Under the pieces are notes generated by a model. That model saw only the letters and a program-made list of their open reading frames with translations. It did not search any database and was not told the origin of the DNA. The position numbers and the translations under genes were made by a program. Positions 43,763 through 51,979 of a stretch of 64,000 nt of DNA are shown here, in pieces. The DNA is taken from the NCBI RefSeq assembly GCF_017254845.1, contig NZ_JAFKCU010000003.1, forward strand, positions 248,001 to 312,000, read 5' to 3'. The DNA is from Algoriphagus pacificus. Its GTDB lineage: Bacteria; Bacteroidota; Bacteroidia; Cytophagales; Cyclobacteriaceae. The stretch's first letter is position 1. Every line of letters begins with the position of its first letter.

Positions 43763-45106
43763 ATGTTAAAACCAATGAAAAGCCTGCTGGCAGTGATAAC
43801 TGTAGCAGTACTGGCGTTTGCCTGTAATCCGGATCATGGCTCGGACAAAGTAATTGTCCCAACAGCATCCACTTATTCCTCCGAAGTTGTCAACGATTGG
43901 GGAGAATTGATTTTAGTATTATCCAGAGATTGTCCTGGTTTTTCTCCTCCAGTAGTCGCCAGAGCAATGGGCTACATTGGGATCGGATTGTATGAAAGTG
44001 TTCATTATGGAATGCCTGGATACAAAACCTTGCAAGGTCAATTGAATCAGTTTTCAGTTGGCACACTTCCTAAAGTGCATTTAGGAGAGAAATATAATTG
44101 GGCTTTAGTAGCAAATTCAGCCATGGCTAGAATTGTGACGAATGTTTTTCCCAACGCAAGCCCGGAGAATAAAGCCGCTATTTCTCAACTTGAGGCTGAT
44201 TGGATTGCGAAGTATGAAACTGAAGACATTGTGATTAAGGATAAATCCATTTCTTATGGGAATGCAGTAGGAACTGCTATGGCAAATTTTGCAGATACGG
44301 ATTCTTACAAGGATGCATATGCAAATAATTTCCCATCAGATTATGTACTTCCTGAGGGCCCTGGTTTATGGGTGCCTACATTTCCAAAATTCCAACCAGC
44401 ATTACAACCTTATTGGAAAGATGCCAGAGTTTGGTTGGTGGAAAATGTCGATGGTACACTTCCACCACCTCCTCCGCCATATTCTATAGAAGAGAATTCT
44501 GCCTTTTATAAAGAAGCAATAGAGGTATATGAAGTTGTTAATATTTTGACTGAAGAACAGCGGACAATTGCTGACTTCTGGGCAGATGATCCACAGCGGA
44601 CTGCAACCCCAGGCGGACATTCATTTTCAATTGCTTTGGAGGTTTTAAGAAATGAAAATGCAGATTTGGCACTAGCAGCAATAACTTTTGCAAAGTTGGG
44701 AATGGCTGTGAATGATGCTTTTATTTCTTGCTGGAATGCAAAGTATATTTATAATCTTCTACGTCCAATTACATATGTTCATGAACATATTGATGGAAAT
44801 TGGACCATTCCACTAGATACACCTCCATTTCCAGAATATACTTCTGGACATTCTGTACAATCTGGGGCTGCAGCACAAGTTTTGACTGATATTTTTGGAG
44901 AGAATTATGCATTTACTGATAATATGCATTTGTCCAGAGGTGATATTGATGGTAGCCCAAGAAGCTTCAATTCATTCTTTGATTTTGCAGATGAAGCCGC
45001 TATTTCAAGACTTTATGGAGGAATTCACTTTAGATCAGCCATTATAGTTGGTGTGGACCAAGGTAAGGCTGTGGGTAAAAATATTGCTAAAATTAAATTC
45101 AAGTAA
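43763..45106 (+). CDS. Vanadium-dependent haloperoxidase-like PAP2 superfamily lipoprotein
   Basis: This 447-residue protein has a signal peptide with lipobox LAFAC at about residue 21. The PAP2/haloperoxidase phosphate/vanadate site is present: WNAKYIYNLLRPITYV (Lys and Arg), FPEYTSGHSVQSGAAA (Ser-Gly-His), and RLYGGIHFRSA (Arg and catalytic His). Bacteroidota proteins of this kind are often annotated vanadium-dependent haloperoxidases, but many act as acid phosphatases, and sequence alone cannot separate the two. Its likely location is the periplasm or outer membrane. A strong terminator follows, so it is probably monocistronic. Confidence 0.86.
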   Translation: MLKPMKSLLAVITVAVLAFACNPDHGSDKVIVPTASTYSSEVVNDWGELILVLSRDCPGFSPPVVARAMGYIGIGLYESVHYGMPGYKTLQGQLNQFSVGTLPKVHLGEKYNWALVANSAMARIVTNVFPNASPENKAAISQLEADWIAKYETEDIVIKDKSISYGNAVGTAMANFADTDSYKDAYANNFPSDYVLPEGPGLWVPTFPKFQPALQPYWKDARVWLVENVDGTLPPPPPPYSIEENSAFYKEAIEVYEVVNILTEEQRTIADFWADDPQRTATPGGHSFSIALEVLRNENADLALAAITFAKLGMAVNDAFISCWNAKYIYNLLRPITYVHEHIDGNWTIPLDTPPFPEYTSGHSVQSGAAAQVLTDIFGENYAFTDNMHLSRGDIDGSPRSFNSFFDFADEAAISRLYGGIHFRSAIIVGVDQGKAVGKNIAKIKFK

Positions 45107-45125
45107 GATTTGCCAACTCAGTGTT

Positions 45126-45155
45126 AAAAGGTGTGGAGCAATCCACACCTTTTTT
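45126..45155 (+). terminator. Intrinsic terminator after the haloperoxidase-like gene
   Basis: AAAAGGTGTGGA-GCAA-TCCACACCTTTT gives a 12-bp stem with a 4-base loop and runs into a U-tract. It starts 19 bases past the stop codon. Confidence 0.92.
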
Positions 45156-45197
45156 GTTTGTAGTCAACAAAACCAAAGGCATTCATTTAAAAACCTT

Positions 45198-45205
45198 TAA
45201 TTTTG
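45198..45205 (+). promoter_or_regulatory. Candidate -7 box for the DUF1456 gene
   Basis: TAATTTTG matches TAnnTTTG and lies 18 bases before the ATG at 45223. No TTG at the expected -33 spacing was seen, so this is weak. Confidence 0.35.
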
Positions 45206-45222
45206 GCCATTAATAAAATCCT

Positions 45223-45684
45223 ATGAGCAACAACGATATTTTAAGAAGCCTTCGCTATACCTTTGACCTGAACGATTTTTTGATGATAGAAATTTTTGGA
45301 ATGGCTGGTGTAGAAGTGGATAGACTGACTGTATCCAACTGGCTCAAGAAAGATGATGATGAGGAATTTAAACCTATTTATGATAAAGAATTGGCGGCCT
45401 TTCTAAATGGTTTTATTGTGTTGAAACGAGGAAAGAAAGAAGGGCAGAAGATTGTTAATGAAAAGAGTCTTAGCAATAATCAGGTATTGAGAAAACTCAA
45501 AATCGCCTTGAGTATGATTGATGAGGATATGTTGAATGTTCTGAAAACCGCAGAGTTTAGGCTTTCAAAGCATGAATTGAGTGCCTTTTTTAGGAACCCA
45601 AGCCAAAGCCAATACAGAGATTGCAAAGATCAGGTTTTGCGCAACTTTTTACGCGGATTACAATTGACCTATAGACCAAACTAA
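45223..45684 (+). CDS. DUF1456 family protein (YehS-like)
   Basis: This 153-residue cytoplasmic protein contains two repeats of the DUF1456 type: NDILRSLRYTFDLNDFLMIE at the start, and NNQVLRKLKIALSMIDEDML from about residue 85, each followed by a helical hairpin (SNWLKKDD; ELSAFFRN). This is the usual layout of YehS. Function is unknown. Its TAA overlaps the TAG of the convergent YwbE gene by two bases. Confidence 0.9.
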   Translation: MSNNDILRSLRYTFDLNDFLMIEIFGMAGVEVDRLTVSNWLKKDDDEEFKPIYDKELAAFLNGFIVLKRGKKEGQKIVNEKSLSNNQVLRKLKIALSMIDEDMLNVLKTAEFRLSKHELSAFFRNPSQSQYRDCKDQVLRNFLRGLQLTYRPN

Positions 45685-45899
45685 TCCTCCTCAGGAAAGA
45701 CTTCTTTCACTCTACCAACTTCTCCTGTTTCCAGCATGACTTTAATCCCATGAGGATGGGTTGGAGAACTGGTCAAAATCCGCTTCACAAATCCTTCAGT
45801 CAGTTCTCCAGATCTTTGATGGTGTTTTTGGACAATAGTTACTTCATCTCCAATCTGGATATTTTTCCGGATGTTACCAGGCAAGGTTTTTCTTTCCAT
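45681..45899 (-). CDS. YwbE family protein
   Basis: This 72-residue protein closely follows the YwbE pattern: NIRKNIQIGDEVTIVQKHHQ, TEGFVKRILTSSPTHPHGIK and GEVGRVKEV. It is an SH3-like small domain of unknown function. The convergent overlap with the DUF1456 gene leaves no intergenic terminator, so readthrough antisense is possible. Confidence 0.93.
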   Translation of the reverse strand: MERKTLPGNIRKNIQIGDEVTIVQKHHQRSGELTEGFVKRILTSSPTHPHGIKVMLETGEVGRVKEVFPEED

Positions 45900-46040
45900 C
45901 CGTCAAAGTTACTGATCCAGATTTGCTCAAATTAAATTTTAAAGAATTTTTGACTTATCTGTAGCATTTTTCTACTGGATCGCGTAATGAGTATATCAAG
46001 TTAAGTTTTAGTTCAATCATTTTTAACCAATCAAAATTTT

Positions 46041-46511
46041 ATGAAACCACAATTACTTTTACTTTCTATTTTACTCCTTACAGTTTTCAGTTGCAAAAGC
46101 GAAGATGACATCAATCCAGAAAATAAAATCCTTGGATTGTATGAGTTTAAGCTGGAAAAGGTTGGGAATAATTACGAGTTGGACTTTGTGAATACCCTTG
46201 ATTTTAAATCAGATGGGACTGTTTATGGAGAAGCTTTCACCACAAAAGCTGGAACTAATGAGGTGCTGGGGTATAGGTACTATTTCAATGGGATTTATGA
46301 AATTAAAAATGATAAAGTTTCTATTTCTGACATAGAGTCTTTTCATAGTATTTTCATGGATACCTTTTATTCTCCAAAAAGTGATTTGGTAAATTTAGAT
46401 GAGGGCATGGCTCCAGAAGAATATTTGATCAAAGATGAATTTCAAACGCTTCAGATTGTTTGTCCAGCCAATGCAAATTGCTTTAATATGGAATTCAAAA
46501 AAATTAATTAG
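46041..46511 (+). CDS. Small lipoprotein, tandem paralogue 1 of 3
   Basis: This 156-residue lipoprotein has lipobox FSC (Cys about 18) and a lipocalin-like or beta-sandwich body. It begins ILGLYEFKLEKVG, has an LGYRYYFNGIYEI strand and ends CPANANCFNMEFKKIN. The two C-terminal cysteines are shared with the two following genes. No known family recognised. It is eight bases upstream of copy 2, so it is operonic with it. Confidence 0.7.
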   Translation: MKPQLLLLSILLLTVFSCKSEDDINPENKILGLYEFKLEKVGNNYELDFVNTLDFKSDGTVYGEAFTTKAGTNEVLGYRYYFNGIYEIKNDKVSISDIESFHSIFMDTFYSPKSDLVNLDEGMAPEEYLIKDEFQTLQIVCPANANCFNMEFKKIN

Positions 46512-46519
46512 AAGGGTAT

Positions 46520-46993
46520 ATGAAAAGGATTTTAGTATTAGCGACTGTTTTTATGGCCGTTTTGGTCTCATGTAAAAACGAGGATGATGAATTGAGCCCG
46601 GGACAAGCTGTTTTAGGTAAATATCAATTGACTGAAAAGGATTTTAGTGAAGAACTGGATTTTGTAAGAATAATAGAATTAAAACCAGGTCAAAAAGTAG
46701 TCTACCAAACAACGGTGAGGGAAAAGGGCGGATCGGAGGATTTGGGTTTTGTGAATTATTTTGAGGGGGATTTTACATTGGAAAATGATGTATTGAACTT
46801 GAATTTTACAAAAACTTTTAGCTTAACCGACCCGGATATTTCTTATGTTCCTAAAAATGAACTTCCCGAAATAGAAAGAGACTATGAGTTTGCAGACAGA
46901 TATGCTGTTTCTGATGACTATGAGGAGTTGTTTTATGTTTGTCCACCAAATGCTTTTTGTGCTCCACCAAAACCTTTTGAAAAAATAAATTAG
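46520..46993 (+). CDS. Small lipoprotein, tandem paralogue 2 of 3
   Basis: This 157-residue lipoprotein has lipobox LVSC (Cys about 18) and the same layout as copy 1: AVLGKYQLTEKDF, LGFVNYFEGDFTL and a terminal VCPPNAFCAPP with two cysteines. A strong terminator follows before copy 3. Function unknown; possibly an immunity- or surface-type small protein, but nothing in the sequence shows this. Confidence 0.7.
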   Translation: MKRILVLATVFMAVLVSCKNEDDELSPGQAVLGKYQLTEKDFSEELDFVRIIELKPGQKVVYQTTVREKGGSEDLGFVNYFEGDFTLENDVLNLNFTKTFSLTDPDISYVPKNELPEIERDYEFADRYAVSDDYEELFYVCPPNAFCAPPKPFEKIN

Positions 46994-47010
46994 GGCTTTG
47001 AATTGCTATT

Positions 47011-47043
47011 AAAAGGCTGTTTTCATCTGAAAAGCAGCCTTTT
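47011..47043 (+). terminator. Terminator between lipoprotein copies 2 and 3
   Basis: AAAAGGCTG and CAGCCTTTT form a 9-bp stem around a 15-base loop, followed by ATTTTTT. It follows copy 2 by 17 bases. Confidence 0.8.
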
Positions 47044-47106
47044 ATTTTTTAGATCATTTCTGATTTTCAGGAATTTAACGTAGCTTTTAATCAAAGTATT
47101 TTTATC

Positions 47107-47571
47107 ATGAAATTTCGATTCCTAGGTTTTCTCTTAATTGCTGCAGTTTTTCTTGCTTGCAATGAGCAAAAAGAACAAATGCTTCCAACTCAGCCTGAGT
47201 TAGGAAAATACCAATTGGAATTGAAAGGGAATTCATTTGATATAATCAATACCATTGAATTTAAGCCCGGTGGTAATGTTTTGGGATGGGGGATTATTAG
47301 AAACACCGGGGCAAAAGAAGATTTGGGTTATAACTATTATTATTCCGGTACCTATGTGATGGACGAAAATGAAGTGTCTATTTTTCAAGAGTCTTATTTT
47401 CAGGTAGGTGAAGCCGGAAAGCTCTTTGATACCAAAGAAATGCTGGTTTTGGTACAGACTAGATCTGCTAGCTCAGATTACAGTTTCCAAGCAAATTTTA
47501 AAGAACTTCATTTCATTTGTCCGCCAAATTCCATTTGCCTGGATGAAAGTATTTATAAGCGAGTTGATTAA
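47107..47571 (+). CDS. Small lipoprotein, tandem paralogue 3 of 3
   Basis: This 154-residue lipoprotein has lipobox FLAC (Cys about 18) and the layout PELGKYQLELKG, LGYNYYYSGTYVM and HFICPPNSICLD. It has its own spacing and terminators on either side, so it is transcribed separately from copies 1 and 2. The shared C-terminal CPPNxxC pair suggests a disulphide or metal site common to the three. Confidence 0.7.
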   Translation: MKFRFLGFLLIAAVFLACNEQKEQMLPTQPELGKYQLELKGNSFDIINTIEFKPGGNVLGWGIIRNTGAKEDLGYNYYYSGTYVMDENEVSIFQESYFQVGEAGKLFDTKEMLVLVQTRSASSDYSFQANFKELHFICPPNSICLDESIYKRVD

Positions 47572-47577
47572 ATAAGA

Positions 47578-47611
47578 AAAAGGCTGCCTTCATTGAGAAG
47601 CACAGCCTTTT
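47578..47611. terminator. Bidirectional terminator after lipoprotein copy 3
   Basis: AAAAGGCTG and CAGCCTTTT form a 9-bp stem around a 16-base loop. It sits between convergent genes (47571 and 47639) and has T-rich and A-rich flanks on each side. Confidence 0.75.
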
Positions 47612-47638
47612 CTGTTGGTTTGTTTTCAGTTATATTTT

Positions 47639-47887
47639 TTAATTGTCCTGAGGGATATTCAAAAGCAAGGCAATCAAATCCTTCGGAGTATTTACTTCAC
47701 CCAACAATTCATCCTGTAGTATGACATGAAGCTGGTATTCCAGTTCGAAAATCAACCCATTCAAGAAAATTGGATCCATATGCAATTGCTGGATGAAATG
47801 TGCATTTTTTTGTTGACCGATGAGGTTGATTCCATAGGAATGAAATACTTCCACCGCTTTTTTTAAGAGAGTAAACTGTTGGTTCAT
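47639..47887 (-). CDS. Acyl-carrier-protein-like protein lacking the phosphopantetheine serine
   Basis: This 82-residue protein aligns by eye with acyl carrier proteins from the loop before helix II to the C-terminus: NAHFIQQLHMDPIFLNGLIF matches the NASFVEDLGADSLDTVEL region of typical ACPs, then FELEYQLHVILQDELLGEV and NTPKDLIALL as helices III and IV. The modified serine of the DSL motif is replaced by Pro39 (DP), so no prosthetic group can be attached. Its start overlaps the stop of the RND pump gene (ATGA), so it is translationally coupled to the pump. It may bind the pump or another enzyme as a structural adaptor. Function unknown. Confidence 0.6.
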   Translation of the reverse strand: MNQQFTLLKKAVEVFHSYGINLIGQQKNAHFIQQLHMDPIFLNGLIFELEYQLHVILQDELLGEVNTPKDLIALLLNIPQDN

Positions 47888-50800
47888 AGTGTTTCAAATT
47901 TTGGTGGTAGTAGTTTATACATCACCGGTGTAACAATTCTTGATAATAATGTGCTACTGATCAGGCCTCCAATCAAAACAATCGCTAAAGGAGAGATCAA
48001 TGGATTGGTCGACAATGCGATCGGAATCAATCCCCCAATGGCTGTTACAGTAGTCAAAACAATCGGTAAAAACCTGATTTCGCCAGCTTCCCGAATCGCT
48101 ATGTCCAGAGATTTTCCTTCCTTTCTAAGCTGATTTGTAAAGTCCACGAGTAAGATTGATGTTTTGACTTCTATACCTGCTAACGCAATTAATCCCACAA
48201 CTGCTACAAATGAAAGTGAATTTCCTGTTAGCCAAAGTGCTATTAAAGCGCCGACCATTCCCAAGGGAATGACAGATAATACGATAATTGTGCTTTTAAA
48301 GGTTTTGAAAAGCAAAATTAATACGGCAATAAATAAGAAAACGGTAACAATTATCACGGACTGAAATCCACCAAAAGACTCTTCGCGTGTTTCAAATTCA
48401 CCACCCATTTTATAGGAATAGCCAATTGGAAAATCAAATTGATCCATTTTTCCGATCACATCAGAGATAACACGATCACTTAGGTAATTTTGATCTACGA
48501 AGGCAGTCACCGAAACGGATCTTATTTTATTGTAATGATCAATTTTAAGGGTAGAGCTTTCCAGTTTGAGATTTGCAATCTGGGTCAAAGGTATTCCTTT
48601 CCCTTGCTGGTTATTGACATAGAGACCATTGAAGTTTTCTAAGGTTGGTCTTTCATCTTTTGGACTGGTCAAAAGAATTTCTCTGTCATTTCCATCCAAA
48701 CCTGTAAATGAACCCAAGTTTAAGCCTGCTATTGCCAACCGGATCGTGCGGTCTACATCTGCAATATTCACTCCCAGCTGTCTGGCTTTAACCTTTTCAA
48801 TGTCCACACGGATATCTGTTTTAAGATTTGCCACTGGGTTAGTCACATAAATCGTCCCCTCAGTAGCCTTTAGCATGGTTTCCACCCTTGCTGCCATTGC
48901 TCTTAAACTATCCAAATTTTCTCCACTCAAGCGAACTTCTACAGGAGCCGTAACAGGAGGTCCTTGTTCAAAATTCTTGACTTCGATTTTTGCTCCAGCA
49001 TAGCTTGCAAACTTGTCTTTCAGACTTTCTATGATTTCCATTTTGCGCGGAGGATCTGTTTCAGGATCCAGTTGTACAAAAATTTGGGCGTAATCCGTTC
49101 TTTCGTTTTCTGGGATTTCATTGTAGTAAATCCTTGGATTTCCCTTTCCTACATTACTTGCGAAATTCAGTAATTCCGGGATGGTATTTAATTCCTCTTC
49201 CACCGCTCTCGTGACTTCATCCGTAGTACCAATCTTTGTCTGAAGCGGTGTAGTAATGTTGATCAGAAATTGTGGTTTTTCTGATGCTGGAAAAAGGCTA
49301 AAACCGATAATTGGGAACAAAGACAAAGACAAACCGAAGATTCCAAAGGCAATCAATAAGGTTTGAACTGGTTTTTTGATCGCTCGCTCTAAGATTGGAG
49401 CATAACTTTTATGAATAATGTTTTGCAACCAATCCAAGATTTTATTTCCGTCTTTTTTATGTTCTTTCAAAAGGGCAGAAGACAAAAAAGGAATAATGGT
49501 CAAAGAAACCAGCATGGATGCCAATACACTCATGATGACCGCCATAGGAAGACTTCGGATGAAATCACCTGATCCTTCTGGCAGAAAAACCAGAGGCATA
49601 AAAGCAATAATCAGCGTAACCGTACATCCAACCACCGATAGGGAAATCTGCTTGGTAGCCTTTAACGCTGCATCTTTCTTGGAATAACCTTCTCTGATCC
49701 AACGCTCGATGTTTTCTACCACCACAATCGAATCATCAACCAACAATCCCAAGGCAACCACCAAACCAACAATACTTAATTGATTCAAACCAAAACCAAA
49801 AGCATTTAGTAACACCAGACCGATAGCCAAAGACAGCGGAATAGAAATCATCACGATTAAGGAAGCTCTATTTCCAAGCGGTAACAAAGTGACGAAAACC
49901 AATGCTATCGCTATCAAAAAATCTACTCCCAGACCGCTCAAACGTCTATTCACATATTCAGCCTGGTCAAAGCTTTTGATCATGGCTACGTTTTCAGGCA
50001 AGCCATTTTGGTATTTTTCTAGAACTGGCAAATATTTCTTCTGAACGTCACTGATGTTGGATCCTTCCTTCATCGCGGCTGTGACAAAGATGGATCTATA
50101 GCCATTTAACCTCGTGATGTGCTTGTTTTCATCAAAGGTGTCCTGGACATCAGCCACATCTTTGAGAGCAATATTTTTCCCGTTGTAGGAATAAACAATG
50201 GTCTCAGCAATCTCTGTTGCAGAGGTATAGTTTCCACTGGATTTAACGTTGAATGATTTTGTTCCTGCTTCGATTGAACCTCCCGGAATATTGGTGATCT
50301 CGCTTTGGATACTTCCAATAATCGCATTGATCGGAATATTCATCTCAGCAATCTGATCCAATCTTAAGTCTATTCTTACAATTTGATCGGGTATTCCATG
50401 AATCTCAACTTTCTTTAGATCCGTTACTTTCTCCAATTCATCCTGAAGGCGGTCTGCCTCGCTCTTCAAAGTTTCTTTGGATGCATTTTCACTGATCAAA
50501 GCAATCTGCAAGATATTTACATCAGAGGGTCTCACTTTTCTGATATCGATGCTGACAATATCCTTTGGCAGGGAAGGGCGCAAGGAATTGACTTCCCTAA
50601 CGAGTTCTTGATATTTTTCATTAACATCTGATTCATATTTGTATTCGACCAGCATCACGGCAACACCATCTTGTATTTTGGTGACGATTTTTTTGATGTC
50701 TTCTAGACCATAGACCACTTTTTCGATCGGATCTACAATTAGCTCCTCCATGTCCTCAGGACTGGCTCCTGGATACACAATCACAACAGGAAACTGTGGA

Positions 50801-50925
50801 GCTTCCATGGTTGGATCTTCTGACCTAGGCATATTAAAAAATGTGGTCAAGCCCAAAACAACCGTCATGATAAAGATGATCAGGGTAAACTGATAGTTCT
50901 TTACCGAGAAATCTGAAATCTTCAT
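47884..50925 (-). CDS. HAE1-type efflux RND transporter permease
   Basis: This 1013-residue inner-membrane pump shows the first helix and periplasmic opening YQFTLIIFIMTVVLGLTTFF and EDPTMEAPQFPV, the TM4 motif GLLVDDSIVVVENIER with paired aspartates, and later AGIEVKTSILLVDFTN. With the adaptor and TolC genes it makes a tripartite drug-efflux system. It is one base from the adaptor gene and overlaps the ACP-like gene. Substrates are unknown but regulation by the linked TetR repressor implies an inducing toxic compound. Length is typical (about 1010-1050). Confidence 0.95.
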   Translation of the reverse strand: MKISDFSVKNYQFTLIIFIMTVVLGLTTFFNMPRSEDPTMEAPQFPVVIVYPGASPEDMEELIVDPIEKVVYGLEDIKKIVTKIQDGVAVMLVEYKYESDVNEKYQELVREVNSLRPSLPKDIVSIDIRKVRPSDVNILQIALISENASKETLKSEADRLQDELEKVTDLKKVEIHGIPDQIVRIDLRLDQIAEMNIPINAIIGSIQSEITNIPGGSIEAGTKSFNVKSSGNYTSATEIAETIVYSYNGKNIALKDVADVQDTFDENKHITRLNGYRSIFVTAAMKEGSNISDVQKKYLPVLEKYQNGLPENVAMIKSFDQAEYVNRRLSGLGVDFLIAIALVFVTLLPLGNRASLIVMISIPLSLAIGLVLLNAFGFGLNQLSIVGLVVALGLLVDDSIVVVENIERWIREGYSKKDAALKATKQISLSVVGCTVTLIIAFMPLVFLPEGSGDFIRSLPMAVIMSVLASMLVSLTIIPFLSSALLKEHKKDGNKILDWLQNIIHKSYAPILERAIKKPVQTLLIAFGIFGLSLSLFPIIGFSLFPASEKPQFLINITTPLQTKIGTTDEVTRAVEEELNTIPELLNFASNVGKGNPRIYYNEIPENERTDYAQIFVQLDPETDPPRKMEIIESLKDKFASYAGAKIEVKNFEQGPPVTAPVEVRLSGENLDSLRAMAARVETMLKATEGTIYVTNPVANLKTDIRVDIEKVKARQLGVNIADVDRTIRLAIAGLNLGSFTGLDGNDREILLTSPKDERPTLENFNGLYVNNQQGKGIPLTQIANLKLESSTLKIDHYNKIRSVSVTAFVDQNYLSDRVISDVIGKMDQFDFPIGYSYKMGGEFETREESFGGFQSVIIVTVFLFIAVLILLFKTFKSTIIVLSVIPLGMVGALIALWLTGNSLSFVAVVGLIALAGIEVKTSILLVDFTNQLRKEGKSLDIAIREAGEIRFLPIVLTTVTAIGGLIPIALSTNPLISPLAIVLIGGLISSTLLSRIVTPVMYKLLPPKFETL

Positions 50926-50926
50926 C

Positions 50927-51976
50927 TTACTCTTGGATTTGGATTGGAGATTGATCGTTTAGATAGGCTGATCCAGAGATGATCAAATAGGGGAAATTCT
51001 CCAAACCACTGATCACTTGCACAGTTTCATTCGATATTTTACCGAGTTTTACGGCTACCTTTTTTGCTGATTTCTGGTCATCTGTGACAAAGACAAAACC
51101 CTCATCGCCTTGGGCATCCAATAAAGCGGAATAAGGAATCTGCCAACCTTCAGTTTTAGCAGTAGGGTAAATGGTACTTCTTCCAAACATGCCGGAAGCT
51201 AGGTTGATAGAATCAGGTTTTTCGAGTTGCACTTCCACCCAGTAGGCGCCGGAAACCGGATCTGCAGCTTGGCTTTTGCGAGTGATTTTTCCTGGGATAA
51301 ATAGATCTTCTTGGGATCCAAGAGATACTGTAGCGCTGTCTCCCAAGGCTATTCTGGACCAATTCGAATCATTGACAGTAGCTTTAAATTTCCAGGAATT
51401 TGAAGCAGTCCCATTTGTTTGTAAAACCGGACTTCCGGATGATACCTGCTGACCGTCATTGACAAACTTTCTAAGAACAAAACCGTCTTCAGTAGCTCTG
51501 ATTTGAGAATAAGTCAAATTGAACTCCGCTGTGTTAAGTTGTTGTCTTGCTATTTCCAAAGCTGTTTTGCTGTTTTGGAATTGTTCCAGTGTGGCCACTG
51601 AATCCTGATATAGTCTCTCAGCACGCTCGTAATCCCGTTGTGCTTTCTCAAACCCAAGCTTTGCCTGATTTAATCCTGACTGAACTTCGGTTAAAACTAA
51701 GGCTGCCAAAACCTGACCTTTTTTCACTGCTTCACCTTCTTCTACATATACTTTTTGAACGATTCCGCCTGTTTTAAAAGAAAGAAGGGTTTCTTCATTG
51801 GTAGTGAAATTTCCTGAGGCTAGGATAGGAGAGGAAAGAGTTCCTTTCTTCAGAGAAGCAACTTTTACAGGAATGCTTTCACCTTTGTCAGGAGTTTGCT
51901 GCACTGCATCGGATTTTCCGCAGGCTGTCATCAAACCAGCCGCAAAAAGGATTAAAATAACTAGTCTTGTATTCAT
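50927..51976 (-). CDS. Efflux RND periplasmic adaptor (HlyD-type), lipoprotein
   Basis: This 349-residue adaptor has a lipobox LMTAC (Cys19), so it is lipid-anchored to the membrane. It has the lipoyl half GGIVQKVYVEEGEAVKKGQ, a helical hairpin (SGLNQAKLGFEKAQRDYERA), the second lipoyl half IRATEDGFVLRKFVNDGQQV, and a beta-barrel region ending VISGLENFPYLIISG. It links pump and outer-membrane channel. It is three bases after the TolC gene and one base before the permease gene. Confidence 0.93.
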   Translation of the reverse strand: MNTRLVILILFAAGLMTACGKSDAVQQTPDKGESIPVKVASLKKGTLSSPILASGNFTTNEETLLSFKTGGIVQKVYVEEGEAVKKGQVLAALVLTEVQSGLNQAKLGFEKAQRDYERAERLYQDSVATLEQFQNSKTALEIARQQLNTAEFNLTYSQIRATEDGFVLRKFVNDGQQVSSGSPVLQTNGTASNSWKFKATVNDSNWSRIALGDSATVSLGSQEDLFIPGKITRKSQAADPVSGAYWVEVQLEKPDSINLASGMFGRSTIYPTAKTEGWQIPYSALLDAQGDEGFVFVTDDQKSAKKVAVKLGKISNETVQVISGLENFPYLIISGSAYLNDQSPIQIQE

Positions 51977-51979
51977 GGC

